Assembly: GCA_029204225.1 (NCBI GenBank)
Contig: CM055115.1
Location: 7,578,200-7,642,199, forward strand
Length of the DNA: 64,000 nucleotides
Origin: Diphasiastrum complanatum
Taxonomy: Eukaryota > Streptophyta > Lycopodiopsida > Lycopodiales > Lycopodiaceae
Direction: 5' to 3'
Shown: piece after piece, positions 1 to 64,000 of the stretch
How the letters are laid out: each line of letters starts with the position of its first letter
Position numbering within the stretch: the stretch's first letter is position 1
Translations under genes and position numbers: made by a program
Notes under the pieces: model-generated
Told to the model about the DNA's origin: nothing
Databases searched by the model: none
Seen by the model: the letters and a program-made list of their open reading frames with translations, nothing else

Positions 1-895
1 AAAGGTGAAGAAGGTGAATGGAGATAGGTGAGTCAGTGGGTACAATATATAATTGGGTAGCATATGTGGTCCAAACATGCAAATTCTCAAGGAGGGAAGG
101 TGGAGCACGAAGGATGAACGAACGCCAAAAGGCACCTATAGAGGAACTATATAGAGAATCGATGAGGCGTTTCCCCTCGTTCTTCATAGGTATGTTTTTT
201 CACGGCAGAGTGTGTGGTGGAGAGATCGACAATCAATATGAACAGAAAGGCGTTCATATAGTCGTGCATGGGCAACTAGGAGGTGTAAAGAAATGACAGT
301 CTCATCGAACCAAGGGGCTGAATAGGACGAGAGGATTTGGAAGGGTGTAAGTAGGGTTAGATGGGAAAGATATGAAGTGAGGTGGTAAGAAAATCGGCCT
401 ATGACTTCAATGGACTGTCATGTAGAAAGTGAGGTAGTAGTGAAATAAGAGCCTCTTGGTAGATTGTGATGTGATGTTGAGCAAAAGTATATTTGGGTGC
501 ACGATCAACAAAGGAGTGGGGCAAAGGTGGTGAGGTTGTGGATAGACACCGTGTGGAAGGACATGAAGGAGTGATTAGAGAGAGTAGTGGAAAGGATCTG
601 GAAGTGTGAAACTAGTGGAATAAAGGATGGTGGCCCCATCAGGTAGTCAACAACATTGTGTCCATCACTATGAGGATGACATCTATTGTTGTCTGAATTG
701 GGCCGACAAGCTAAGCCATTATAAATGGCTAACTCATGGGCTTCACCGAGCTACAACAAATACTCACCATATCCAGTGGTAGGTCCCAGTGAGTCAGCTA
801 AATATACAAGAGATGTTCAACATGAAGAGAGACTTGGCCTCACACATCGTACGTCATGCCACACAAATATTCCCATAGAGTTCTTCCACAACACA
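1..895 (-). mobile_element. Antisense remnant of a family-A LINE (endonuclease region)
   Basis: Read on the minus strand, the segment is collinear with the LINE at 8639-12166. Bases around 15-45 are the complement of about 10955-10985, bases 620-650 of about 10340-10370 (the TCACCATCCTTTGTAC region), and 690-775 of about 10225-10310. It therefore covers the second half of the endonuclease domain and the following linker. Many stops and small indels show it is old. It lies in an intron upstream of the first visible CALS exon, opposite to the gene. Confidence 0.75.
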
Positions 896-1140
896 TGACA
901 TTATCATCATCCAACTCCATCACAACCTGCTTCAGGTATGTTTCTCTAGATACTACTTGGATGGCTAACTTGTAGATAGTTACTTTTAATGCAAACTCAT
1001 GTCATGGGAGCTCTCATTTGTGAGCTCCTTCATTGTTTTTGGTTAGTTGTGATTATTTACTCATTCAACTATGTTTAGCACAAATAGCTTTTTAAAGTTT
1101 TTGATTAGAGACATTTTTAGGCTCCTAAAGATAAAATCAG
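896..1140. other. Short intron spacer with a GAGCTC hairpin
   Basis: No coding similarity. Around 1007-1029 a GGAGCTC / GAGCTCC inverted repeat with a short loop is visible. It resembles the GAGCTT-T-AAGCTC hairpin in the 3' region of the family-C LINEs (near 12662 and 18407), so it may be the remains of a LINE 3' end. Confidence 0.35.
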
Positions 1141-1149
1141 ATTGCAATG

Positions 1150-1798
<649 letters not shown>

Positions 1799-1799
<1 letters not shown>

Positions 1800-1904
1800 G
1801 TACATAAAGTCCGTATGCGGACAATGCTCCTCACCTTTTGTATTCTCTTTTGTCTTATGTACCTTTGGGTACCAAAAGACGTTAATAATAATAATTCTAA
1901 TTCT

Positions 1905-1994
<90 letters not shown>
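1799..1994 (+). mobile_element. 5'-truncated LINE 3' end with compound CT/CA tail
   Basis: It starts after the previous CT tract. It carries a GTCCG-TATG-CGGAC hairpin at 1809-1822 and the terminal hairpin GTACC-TTTG-GGTAC at about 1859-1872. Then follow AAAAGACGTTAATAAT, an ATTCT run, CT repeats (1909-1959) and CA repeats to 1993. Confidence 0.6.
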
Positions 1995-1996
<2 letters not shown>

Positions 1997-2485
1997 CACA
2001 CATGCACAAAATGAGGAGGCTTAATTTTGCTCTTACCAAGGACATGTTACTTGGTTGTCAATCTTAATGTCCTATGTAGAGATTAAACTATCAGTGGTTT
2101 TCTTATGATTGCAATTGGGTATGTCAGTTAGTTGATGCATTTTATGGTTGCTTTTTAGGACCATCCATATTTCTTTTTGAATGCTATGAATTTTAATCCT
2201 ATATGTTGTACTATCACATTCATTACCTACCATCAAGCTATGTAAGCCCATATCATGGAATCTTAGCAAAAGTCAACATTTTATAGTTGTTTGTTAGACA
2301 AGAGAGAGTACTTACTTCTTTTAACTTGCATGAGTGGCATTAACATAGTTCTCTCATACTTACTTGAAATGTTGTTATTCATTTGCTCTCCTCATGTTTA
2401 TGATTAGTTAGATTATGTCCCTTTAAGCCAAATATTATATAAAATTGAGTCTCAAAATTTGTGGTTCTTTTTTTCATTTGACTAG
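1995..2485. other. Intron sequence without recognisable features
   Basis: AT-rich DNA between the LINE tails and the first CALS exon. No protein similarity or repeat was seen on either strand. The 3' end supplies a T-rich tract and the acceptor at 2484-2485. Confidence 0.5.
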
Positions 2486-56714
<54,229 letters not shown>

Positions 56715-57084
56715 GTAACAATCTTTTTTTTTTGGATGATTCAGTAGATATCAACATTCAGGCAGGTGAATGTGCTTCAATAAGTCTGTACTTTTACAAA
56801 GAATAAAGTGTAGAGTTCAATCTTCATCCTCACTTTGTCCTCTTTTGATGGATCACCTGCTGCTTAGTTATACATCACATGGTAGGACGTCCATGCATTT
56901 TGGTATGCCTTATCTACTGTGTGTAATAATTCAATCCTTATCCTCGGTTTGTCCTCTTCCTTTTAGTGCTTGCTGCTTAGTCATACATCATATGGTAGGT
57001 AGGATCTGCATGCAGTTTGGTATGCCTTATCCTCTGTGCTCAGTTTGATTAGTGTAAACAGATGATATGAATTGTGCATTTTAG

Positions 57085-57239
57085 TATATCAAGGCAATGC
57101 TTGTGCTTATCAAATTTTTAGCACTTGCTAATCTTGACATTGGTAACTTGCCACAAGAAATTATGCACACGTATGAAATTGTAGCTTTGATGACCTATAT
57201 GGCTGGGTGTGGCATTGCTACCCTAATAGGATCACAAAG
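57085..57239 (+). other. Open segment with splice-like borders, doubtful CALS exon
   Basis: Acceptor-like GCATTTTAG ends at 57084 and donor-like gtaatt begins at 57240. The phase-0 reading is open for 51 codons (YIKAMLVLIKFLALANLDIG, later HTYEIVALMTYMAG). It does not resemble the expected C-terminal segment of callose synthases, so it may be an alternative exon, a piece of another gene, or chance. Confidence 0.2.
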
Positions 57240-57277
57240 GTAATTATCAGAAGCTAATTCTTATGATCAGAGCATAG

Positions 57278-57375
57278 TACCTCGTGGTACCGCTGGTACG
57301 GTACCGCCGGTACCATATCAGTGGTACCGCTGGTACGGTACCGCCCTGGGATCCGCGGTACCAGGGCGGTACCAT
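57278..57375. repeat. GGTACC-rich palindromic repeat cluster
   Basis: GGTACC occurs many times; GTGGTACCGCTGGTACGGTA appears twice, about 36 nt apart. Because GGTACC is its own complement, the cluster can fold on itself. It is followed by an AT-rich stretch. It may be the end of a DNA transposon, but no partner terminus was found. Confidence 0.7.
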
Positions 57376-57522
57376 TTTTAATATTTTTTTTATTTTTTAA
57401 TATATTTTTAATAAATTTTTTTTGCATATTAACTACCAAAAAAGGACAAAAAAAAGTAAAAAAGGGGGTTCTGGGTGTAAAAAAAGAGGGTACAGTACAT
57501 GATGCAGGGGACTGTTGCAGTG

Positions 57523-57700
57523 GCACATGGGCACTGCGAGTGAGCAGACCGAGGGGCCAATGGGAGACCAACACAGGGGGGTAGCATCACATGGGGGCAA
57601 GTACAGAGGCACATAGACATTGTGGGTAAGCAGACCATGGGCCCAATGGGAGACCAACACAGGGGGGAGCATCACATGGGGGCAGGTACAGAGGCACATG
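57523..57700. repeat. Two imperfect tandem repeats of about 85 bp
   Basis: Both units contain GAGCAGACC or AAGCAGACC, CCAATGGGAGACCAACACAG, GGGG-AGCATCACATGGGGGC and GTACAGAGGCACAT. The first unit starts near 57523 and the second near 57608. Confidence 0.85.
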
Positions 57701-57728
57701 GAGGGATGATGGGGATCCACATGGCCGA

Positions 57729-58484
57729 TCAGGCTGTGGGGATAAATAGGCACACCTCATGCGGCTGCTCTGGCTGGGACTCTGTGTATGGCATGCTGGC
57801 AAGAGATGATGGGGGCGCCCTGACACTCGGCATCTGCTGGGCCTCTGAATCTAATGTGGCAACCAAGTCGGCCAGCTGGGCATCCAAATATAAATGCTCT
57901 GGGCTCTGGGACTCATCCTGTGCACCAGCCTCTAAATCATCATGTGCACCAATCTCTGAATCATCCTGTGCACCAACCCAAGCCTCATCCCGTGCCTCAT
58001 CATGTGCACCCTGTAGACCCTGCATGGCCTCCCAATCTGTGCAATGTGCCTCCTCTGGTGTGCTGTTGTAGTAACGGCCATGACTCTGTGCTGCACGCAT
58101 CCAAACATTTGCGGGACCGGCATCTAAACCACTCTGCCCTCTATCAAGAGCCTCCTCCATCATGTCGACATAGGTATATATGCCACTGCCCCCCCCTGTG
58201 TGCCCTGCCTGTCTGCCGGTATAACCTGTGCCATGTGTCCCACCTCTGCCACGTGATGCACCTGTGACCCCTGCCCGTGGCGTGTGCCCTGCACCTGTAT
58301 AATCTGCCTCATCCCTCTCTGGTCTGGCAAACACAACCCGAATGGGCTCATCCTCATCATGCTCATCCTCTGACACTGGCTCATCTTCCTCATACAACGG
58401 GGGCTCTCTGTGCTCAAGCCCAAGCTCTCTCTCTATCATCTCGGCAAGCTCCCTCTCTCTCTCTGCCATCAACTGTGTGCCCAG
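57729..58484 (-). CDS. Unknown acidic/GC-rich ORF, interrupted by a copia insertion
   Basis: The minus-strand frame from 58472 gives 247 codons, beginning with LMAERERELAEMIERELGLE, then an acidic stretch (EDEHDEDEPIRVVFARPERD), Gly/Thr/Arg-rich sequence, and acidic repeats such as VGAQDDSEIGAHDDLEAGAQ. I do not recognise the family; it could be the C terminus of a DNA-transposon protein. The frame remains open upstream to the copia LTR border at 58484 (LGTQ before the methionine), so the true start may lie on the far side of the copia, outside the window. Confidence 0.45.
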   Translation of the reverse strand: MGTQLMAERERELAEMIERELGLEHREPPLYEEDEPVSEDEHDEDEPIRVVFARPERDEADYTGAGHTPRAGVTGASRGRGGTHGTGYTGRQAGHTGGGSGIYTYVDMMEEALDRGQSGLDAGPANVWMRAAQSHGRYYNSTPEEAHCTDWEAMQGLQGAHDEARDEAWVGAQDDSEIGAHDDLEAGAQDESQSPEHLYLDAQLADLVATLDSEAQQMPSVRAPPSSLASMPYTESQPEQPHEVCLFIPTA

Positions 58485-59159
58485 TGTTAAAAATTCACAA
58501 TTCTAGCTTGACTAGTTTTGGTCATATGACTTGTAAATAGTTAGATGGTCATGATGTGGCTTGTCACACGTGCCAAATAGCATAGGATTCCATTCATAAG
58601 GATGTTCTCAAGTAGACCTAAGTGTTAGAACCTTTGGAATGAGTCCAAATTATGCTTAGATACAAGGGAGAAAAAATAGGAGCTATTTTTGGTAATTTTT
58701 GCATTGTTGAGGGATCTCCAAGATTCCAACCCTAACTTGGTAGGGATGAAAGATCCACCAAAATTAGCATTAGGGATAGGTTTAGGGCTACTCATACCTG
58801 CCCAAAACCGTGATGGATCATGTATATATAGGTGATGATATCTCACCAAAATCAATCAAGCAATTTCATGATTTTTCTCTCATAATGGTGCAATTGCTCT
58901 CTATGTTCATAATTGTTTGAGTGCTTGTGATTACTAATGATTATAGGATTGAATGTAGGTCTGGTGTACAGTACTCAGACTGTGGGAGGCCGTACTTTCA
59001 CACGTGTGAAGCCTTCTTCAAGGATTTGGGCCATTTAGTGAGGTTCAAGCATAGATTTTTTATTGATTTTGATGGTTCAACTTGTGCTAATCTTATGAAA
59101 TCATAATCTATTGTTTCCCTCATCATTTCAAGTGTTTTTTATTTGCTGTAATTTTTACA
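58485..59159 (+). mobile_element. 5' LTR of copia element K2
   Basis: 675 bp, TG...CA, starting TGTTAAAAATTCACAA and ending TTTTTACA. Its first 48 nt are identical to 63953-64000. TATATATAG near 58823 is a plausible TATA box. Confidence 0.93.
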
Positions 59160-59172
59160 TGGTATCAGAGCC
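59160..59172 (+). other. Primer-binding site of copia K2
   Basis: TGGTATCAGAGCC immediately follows the LTR and is complementary to the 3' end of the plant initiator tRNA-Met, the usual copia primer. Confidence 0.93.
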
Positions 59173-59970
59173 TAAAGGCTGAAATGAGCTAAATCCTTGG
59201 TTTTCATTCAATTTGATCACAATTTTTGATCTAAATCTTGTGTAGATTGGATCTTAGCATCTAGTATTGATTCTAGAACTCAAAGTGAGTCAAATACATT
59301 GGAGATTGGTGTTGTGTGACTTCATTTTCAGGTGTTTAGGTGTCTAAAACCAGAGGCAAAGTTGAATTCAATTCACATTACCAAGATAGCAAGTTTTGCT
59401 TGCTCCAAGCATTGATTTCTAAGCGAGTTTTGGAGGTGATTTCATAGAGAAGGCTTTCTAGCATTCAAGGAGAGGGAAGATCAGAGTTTTGGGGACTCTT
59501 CAAGGCTGTTCTAAGGTGTAGTAGACACCTCCTAAAGTGATTTAGGTTCAGTCCAACCATTGCTTGACTTATGCACCAAATTAGATCAATTTTTCATCAA
59601 TTTTGATCATTTTTTGCTTGTGATTGGATAGTAGATTGTGTTGCATCCTCATTAAGTTCCATTTAGATCTTTTACAAGTGATTTTGGAAGTATATTAGGT
59701 TGCTGAAATTCACTCTTGATCAGATCATTTGGAAGCTTTAATGTTCTTTATAGAAAGAGGGGCAATTCTACTAGTATTGTCTACTTCAATCAAGCAAGTG
59801 CATTGTTTCTAGTATTCTATGATTTGATTTTGTTAGATATCATTCTTAGATCTTTATAGGAAGTCTATTACTGATCTTTTCAGGTCCCTAAGAAGTGGGA
59901 TAAGGTAGACCTTCAATCAAATCAATAGAAGTAACCTTCATTTGTGTCAAGTCCTTGATTAGGAGACTAG
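59173..59970 (+). other. Leader of copia K2
   Basis: About 800 nt of untranslated leader between the primer-binding site and gag. No ORF of note. Confidence 0.7.
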
Positions 59971-60366
59971 ATGGCATCTATAAATGCATATCTTTTGGAT
60001 ACTAATGAAAGGCTCAACAAAACTAACTATTCCATATGGAAAGTTAGAATGGAATCTATCATGATCATGCAAGATCTGATGGAAATTGTAAATGGTAAGG
60101 AGGGTGAACCTATTCATCCTCAAGAAAAAGCCAAATACATCAAGAGGTGCAATGTTGCACTACATTGTATAAAAATGAATGTTGCAAATGAACTCTTAAG
60201 AGAGGTAGGAGATTGCACTTCAGCTCAAGATGCTTGGGAGACTTTGCAAAAGGTCTATGAATCCAAGAACCAAACTAGAATATTAGCTTTGAAGAATCAA
60301 ATCTATAGAAGCTATCAAAAGAAAGGAGAGAGTGCACATACTTTTGTCCTAAGAGTAAAGGAATGA
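59971..60366 (+). CDS. Copia K2 gag, N-terminal part
   Basis: 131 codons starting MASINAYLLDTNERLNKTNY, with YSIWKVRMESIMIMQDLMEI and a UBN2-type body (DAWETLQKVYESKNQTRILA). It ends with TGA at 60364-60366. The next frame starts with ATG at 60363, so stop and start overlap as ATGA. In most copia elements gag and pol form one frame, and the gag reading continues naturally in the second frame (NKELAFIGDPIKDEELVQLI). A single-base loss near 60362 is the simplest explanation. Confidence 0.9.
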   Translation: MASINAYLLDTNERLNKTNYSIWKVRMESIMIMQDLMEIVNGKEGEPIHPQEKAKYIKRCNVALHCIKMNVANELLREVGDCTSAQDAWETLQKVYESKNQTRILALKNQIYRSYQKKGESAHTFVLRVKE

Positions 60367-63300
60367 ACAAAGAGCTAGCCTTTATAGGTGACCCTATCAA
60401 GGATGAAGAGCTTGTTCAACTCATATTGAATGGACTAAGCTTTGAATTTGACAATTTGGTTCAGGGATATGCAATTATGGGTAAGCTACCCATACTTGAA
60501 GAACTCCAAGGCACACTCATGGTCGAGGAATCAAGAAGGAGCCAAATGCAAGAGAGGATGGATAGGCTTTCCATCCAAGGTGGAGATGACCAAGCTCTCT
60601 TCACCAAAGGCAAAGGCAAGTCCAAAGGCAAAGGATCAACATTCAAGAAGTCTACAAAGCTTGAGGATCAAGAAGGACCCCCAAAGGCATCTCCCTCAAC
60701 CACCAAAGTCAAGAAGGACAAATCAAAGGTGAAGTGCTACTATTGTAGCAAGATGGGGCATTATGCCTCGGAATGCTTCAGGAGGAAGCAAGATCAAAGC
60801 CAAGCCAACATGAGCAAAGAGGAGGAGGAGGAGAGTTCACATGAGGACTCTCTCATGATGTCCATATTTTCTTCAACAAGCTTCAAAGGAGAAGATCCTT
60901 GGTGGATTGACTCGGGTGCTAGTTCACACATGACTAGTAAAAGGGAGTTTTTCTCTTCTCTCTTATCTTATGATGGACCTATAAAGTCTATCTATACAGC
61001 AAATGATGAAGCTTGTAAGATTGAAGGAGTTGGTAGCATTCCCCTTTGCTTAGGATCTTCCAAAAAGATCAACATAGAAGGTGTTTTGTACATTCCTACA
61101 ATAACAAAGAATCTACTAAGTGTTGGCCAAATGGTAGACAATGGTTTCAATGTTGACTTTGCTTCAAATGAATGTTTCATCAAGAAGAAGGGTAAGATAG
61201 TGGCTAAGGGCACTAGACTTGGCAAACTTTATAAGTTGGATGCATTTGTGGATACTAATGTTGTCATGTTGGCCGAGAAGAGCAAGATATCTACCTTTAC
61301 TTTATGGCACAAAAGACTTGGACATGTCAACTCGGGTTCCATGGAGGCTATGATCAAGGAGGAGTATGCTTTAGGCCTACCAAGGTCTATTGGGAAGGAA
61401 GACAAGGTTTGTGAAGCTTGTGCCTTATCCAAGGCACATAAGAAGGTGTTTCCTAACTCCATCACAAAGTCATCTCATCCTCTTGAACTCATACACTCGG
61501 ATGTGCACATTGCTAGCACCAAATCTAATGGAGGTTCATCCATGTTTTTAACCTTCATTGATGACTGCTTAAGATATTGTTGGGTGTTCTTACTTTCTCT
61601 CAAGTCTCAAGTATTTGATACTTTTGTAAAGTTCAAGTTGTTTGTGGAAAAACATCATAATCATAGCATCAAGATTCTTAGAAGTGACAATGGTGGAGAA
61701 TTCATCTCCAATGAGTTCAAGGCCTTTTGTGAGGAGGAAGGGATCAAGAAAGAGACTTCTTGTCCTTACACTCCTCAACAAAATGGAGTTGCTGAAAGAA
61801 GGAATAGAACATTATGTGAATGTTCTAAGGCTTTAAGATTAGATGCTTGTTTGCCCAAATCCTTTTGGGGTGAGTCTCTTGTATGTGCAAACTACTTGAT
61901 GAATAGGGTGTCTTGCAAAGCAATTGAAGGCAAAACTCCTTATGAGATGTTGTATGGAAAGAAACCCAATCTTAATCACTTGAAAGTTTTTGGGTGTATA
62001 TGTTATGTGCATGTGCCATTGGAAACAAGAACCAAGGAGGATCCATCTTCCACAAGAGGGATCATGTTTGGATATGCAAGCTCAAGCAAGGGCTACAAAG
62101 TCTATCTCCCATCCTTGAACAAATTTGTTGTTTCAAGGGATGTCATCTTTGATGAACATCATATGCATATGCTTGAAGAAGGCTCAAGTGCTCCAACAAT
62201 CAAGAAGAAGATGGCCGAGGATCAAGATCTTGGTTTTGAGGAGGAGCTCATGGAGGAGCAAGCACCAAACCCACCTATCACACCAAGGAGATCTTCAAGG
62301 GCAAAAGTGGAGCCATCAAGGCTCACATATCAAGGCAAAGGACAGCAAGTTGAGGGTATCTCATCCACTTCTTATGCTTTATCTAGTTTCAAAGAACCAT
62401 CTAATGTTGAAGATGCATTGCACTCCAAAGAATGGTATAAAGCTATGTTGGATGAGTATGATGCCTTGATTGAGAATGAAACTTGGTTGCTTGTTGAGAG
62501 ACCTCAAAGGAATGTAATAGGATGCAAGTGGGTCTTCAAGCTTAAGTTGAATGCAAATGGGAGTGTTAACAAACATAAAGCAAGATTAGTTGCAAAAGGC
62601 TATGCTCAAGAGAGAGGGATAGACTATGAGGAAAATTTTGCACCCGTGGCCAAGATGGTCACAATAAGACTAATCATTGCACTTGCATCACATTTTGGAT
62701 GGATTCTATGTCAAATGGATGTCTCTAATGCTTTCTTGAATGGTTTTTTGGAAGAGGATATCTATATGGAGCAGCCACAAGGGTTCATCAAGCATGGAAT
62801 GGAGAACAAAGTATGCCATCTCCAAAGAAGCATCTATGGCTTGAAGCAAGCCTCGAGATCTTGGAATTCAAAACTACATTGCTATATTATTTCACTTTCT
62901 TTTGTTCAAAGTGAATATGATCCCACTCTTTACATTAAGTTTGATGATGTTGGTATTGTACTTTTACTCATTTATGTAGATGACATCATCATTAGTGGAA
63001 ATAGTGTTGATGGTATTGAAAAAATCAAGATAGATCTATCCTTAGAGTTCAAGATGGTAGATCTAGGGTGTCTTCACTTCATTTTAGGCATAGAAGTACT
63101 TAGAGGGTCTGATTTTATCTTTATACGTCAAGTAAACTATGCTCAAAGTCTTTTGAAGAAGTTTAAGATGGAAGTATGCAAAAGTGTTGACACACCAATG
63201 GAGCAAGATGTAAAAGTGCCAAATGAAGATGATGAAAGATCCTTCATGGACATCACTTTGTTTAGGCAACTTATAGGTTCCTTAATGTGGATCACTATAA

Positions 63301-63938
63301 CTAGACCAGATCTTAGCTTTAGTGTATGTAGGTTGAGCCAATCCATGCAAAAGCCATTGAATATCCATTGGAAAAAGGCTAAGAGGATTCTAAGATACAT
63401 CTCGGGTACATTGGATTTTGGGATTCTATATAGAGGAGATGTGATTAACCTTCATGCATTTAGTGATTCAGATTTTGCAGGGGACAAGAGGGATAGGAAA
63501 TCAACAAGTGCCTATTCAACTTTCATAGGAGAAGGTGTGGTTTCATGGCTTTCAAAAAAGCAAGAAACTATATCTCTATCTTCAACCGAGGCCGAGTACA
63601 AAGCTTTGACAACCACTACAAAGGAGGTACTTTGGATCAAGAGATTATTGGTGGAACTAAAGATCATGGATTCAGAGGAGGCACCAATCATCTACAATGA
63701 CAATATATCAGCCCAACACCTTGCATCTAACCCAATCTTCCATGCAAGATCTAAGCACATTGAGATATGCCATTACTTTGTGAGAGAAATGGTGCAAGCC
63801 AAGGAGATTGCTTTGGAGCATGTTCCAAGCAATGAATGTGTAGCTGATCTACTTACTAAACCACTTCAAAAGACACCTTTTATGAAGTTCAGATCATCAC
63901 TTGGAGTGATTAGTAAAGCAATGATTGAACCAAGCTAG
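60363..63938 (+). CDS. Copia K2 gag-pol polyprotein (end of gag, PR, IN, RT, RNase H)
   Basis: 1,191 codons without a stop. Residues about 124-138: zinc knuckle CYYCSKMGHYASEC. About 180: protease WWIDSGASSHMT. About 315-355: integrase zinc-binding WHKRLGH and CEACALSKAHKK. Catalytic core HSDVH (about 379), RSDNGGEF (about 442) and NGVAERRNRT. RT: WVFKLKLNANGSVNKHKARL, QMDVSNAFLNGFLEEDIYME, YGLKQASRSW and LIYVDDIIISG (about 872). RNase H: SDSDFAGDKRDRKSTSAY (about 1034), SLSSTEAEYKAL and HIEICHYFVREM. All catalytic residues of a Ty1/copia pol are present. Confidence 0.95.
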   Translation: MNKELAFIGDPIKDEELVQLILNGLSFEFDNLVQGYAIMGKLPILEELQGTLMVEESRRSQMQERMDRLSIQGGDDQALFTKGKGKSKGKGSTFKKSTKLEDQEGPPKASPSTTKVKKDKSKVKCYYCSKMGHYASECFRRKQDQSQANMSKEEEEESSHEDSLMMSIFSSTSFKGEDPWWIDSGASSHMTSKREFFSSLLSYDGPIKSIYTANDEACKIEGVGSIPLCLGSSKKINIEGVLYIPTITKNLLSVGQMVDNGFNVDFASNECFIKKKGKIVAKGTRLGKLYKLDAFVDTNVVMLAEKSKISTFTLWHKRLGHVNSGSMEAMIKEEYALGLPRSIGKEDKVCEACALSKAHKKVFPNSITKSSHPLELIHSDVHIASTKSNGGSSMFLTFIDDCLRYCWVFLLSLKSQVFDTFVKFKLFVEKHHNHSIKILRSDNGGEFISNEFKAFCEEEGIKKETSCPYTPQQNGVAERRNRTLCECSKALRLDACLPKSFWGESLVCANYLMNRVSCKAIEGKTPYEMLYGKKPNLNHLKVFGCICYVHVPLETRTKEDPSSTRGIMFGYASSSKGYKVYLPSLNKFVVSRDVIFDEHHMHMLEEGSSAPTIKKKMAEDQDLGFEEELMEEQAPNPPITPRRSSRAKVEPSRLTYQGKGQQVEGISSTSYALSSFKEPSNVEDALHSKEWYKAMLDEYDALIENETWLLVERPQRNVIGCKWVFKLKLNANGSVNKHKARLVAKGYAQERGIDYEENFAPVAKMVTIRLIIALASHFGWILCQMDVSNAFLNGFLEEDIYMEQPQGFIKHGMENKVCHLQRSIYGLKQASRSWNSKLHCYIISLSFVQSEYDPTLYIKFDDVGIVLLLIYVDDIIISGNSVDGIEKIKIDLSLEFKMVDLGCLHFILGIEVLRGSDFIFIRQVNYAQSLLKKFKMEVCKSVDTPMEQDVKVPNEDDERSFMDITLFRQLIGSLMWITITRPDLSFSVCRLSQSMQKPLNIHWKKAKRILRYISGTLDFGILYRGDVINLHAFSDSDFAGDKRDRKSTSAYSTFIGEGVVSWLSKKQETISLSSTEAEYKALTTTTKEVLWIKRLLVELKIMDSEEAPIIYNDNISAQHLASNPIFHARSKHIEICHYFVREMVQAKEIALEHVPSNECVADLLTKPLQKTPFMKFRSSLGVISKAMIEPS

Positions 63939-63939
63939 A

Positions 63940-63952
63940 TAGTGAGGAGGAG
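63940..63952 (+). other. Polypurine tract of copia K2
   Basis: Purine-rich GTGAGGAGGAG directly before the 3' LTR, the expected site for plus-strand priming. Confidence 0.8.
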
Positions 63953-64000
63953 TGTTAAAAATTCACAATTCTAGCTTGACTAGTTTTGGTCATATGACTT
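63953..64000 (+). mobile_element. Start of 3' LTR of copia K2 (cut by window end)
   Basis: 48 nt identical to 58485-58532. The rest of the LTR and the target-site duplication lie beyond the window. Confidence 0.93.

Noticed and set aside
1-296. Plus-strand ORF at the window start
   Set aside because: The complement matches the LINE A endonuclease-linker region, so this frame is an antisense shadow.

Overview
The window looks like nuclear DNA of a land plant with a large, repeat-rich genome. Evidence: a plant-type callose synthase gene with GT-AG introns, Ty3/gypsy and Ty1/copia elements of plant type, and several LINE families. A fern or other large-genome lineage is plausible from the very long introns and unusual LINEs, but the sequence alone does not prove it. 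I see no bacterial, organellar, tRNA, rRNA or CRISPR features.

Host gene. One gene runs through almost the whole window on the + strand: a callose synthase (glucan synthase-like), closest by family resemblance to the CALS5/GSL2 type. I assembled 13 coding exons: 2486-2595, 2776-2916, 3001-3069, 19293-19479, 19577-19691, 26180-26299, 26423-26538, 33458-33541, 54373-54485, 54684-54913, 55257-56057, 56223-56273 and 56529-56714. Every junction is GT-AG, all intron phases agree, and the joined 2,323 nt (about 774 codons) contain no stop. The gene starts upstream of the window, and its last exon(s) must lie beyond 56714 and were not found. Four introns are very large (16.2, 6.5, 6.9 and 20.8 kb) and hold nearly all the mobile DNA; the others are 84-343 nt.

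Region by region. 1-2485 (intron): antisense LINE remnant and three LINE tails ending in long CT runs. 3070-19292 (intron 3): a mostly sense-oriented, head-to-tail series of at least three LINE families (called A, B and C here). 19692-26179 (intron 5): the most complete family-B LINE, then decayed gypsy pieces. 26539-33457 (intron 7): a LINE endonuclease fragment, a minus-strand gypsy element and a copia gag fragment. 33542-54372 (intron 8): a minus-strand copia split by a nested gypsy, then two closely related gypsy elements in opposite orientation flanking a third minus-strand gypsy. 54373-56714: the compact 3' part of the callose synthase gene. 57240-64000: GGTACC-rich and tandem-repeat DNA, a minus-strand unknown ORF, and a young copia element (LTR, primer-binding site, gag, pol, start of the 3' LTR).

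Most unusual signals. (1) The LINE families share a 3' terminus made of a small hairpin whose stem changes in a compensatory way, then a GAC-TTAATAAAG-like block, then a CTTT/CT tail. (2) New 5'-truncated LINE copies begin immediately after the CT tail of an older copy, which suggests a preference for CT microsatellites as landing sites. (3) One LINE keeps a long open ORF2 although its reverse transcriptase core is deleted. (4) A roughly 2.7-kb gypsy inverted repeat sits inside a transcribed intron. LINE coordinates are approximate at their 5' ends; exon coordinates are exact by splice-site reading.
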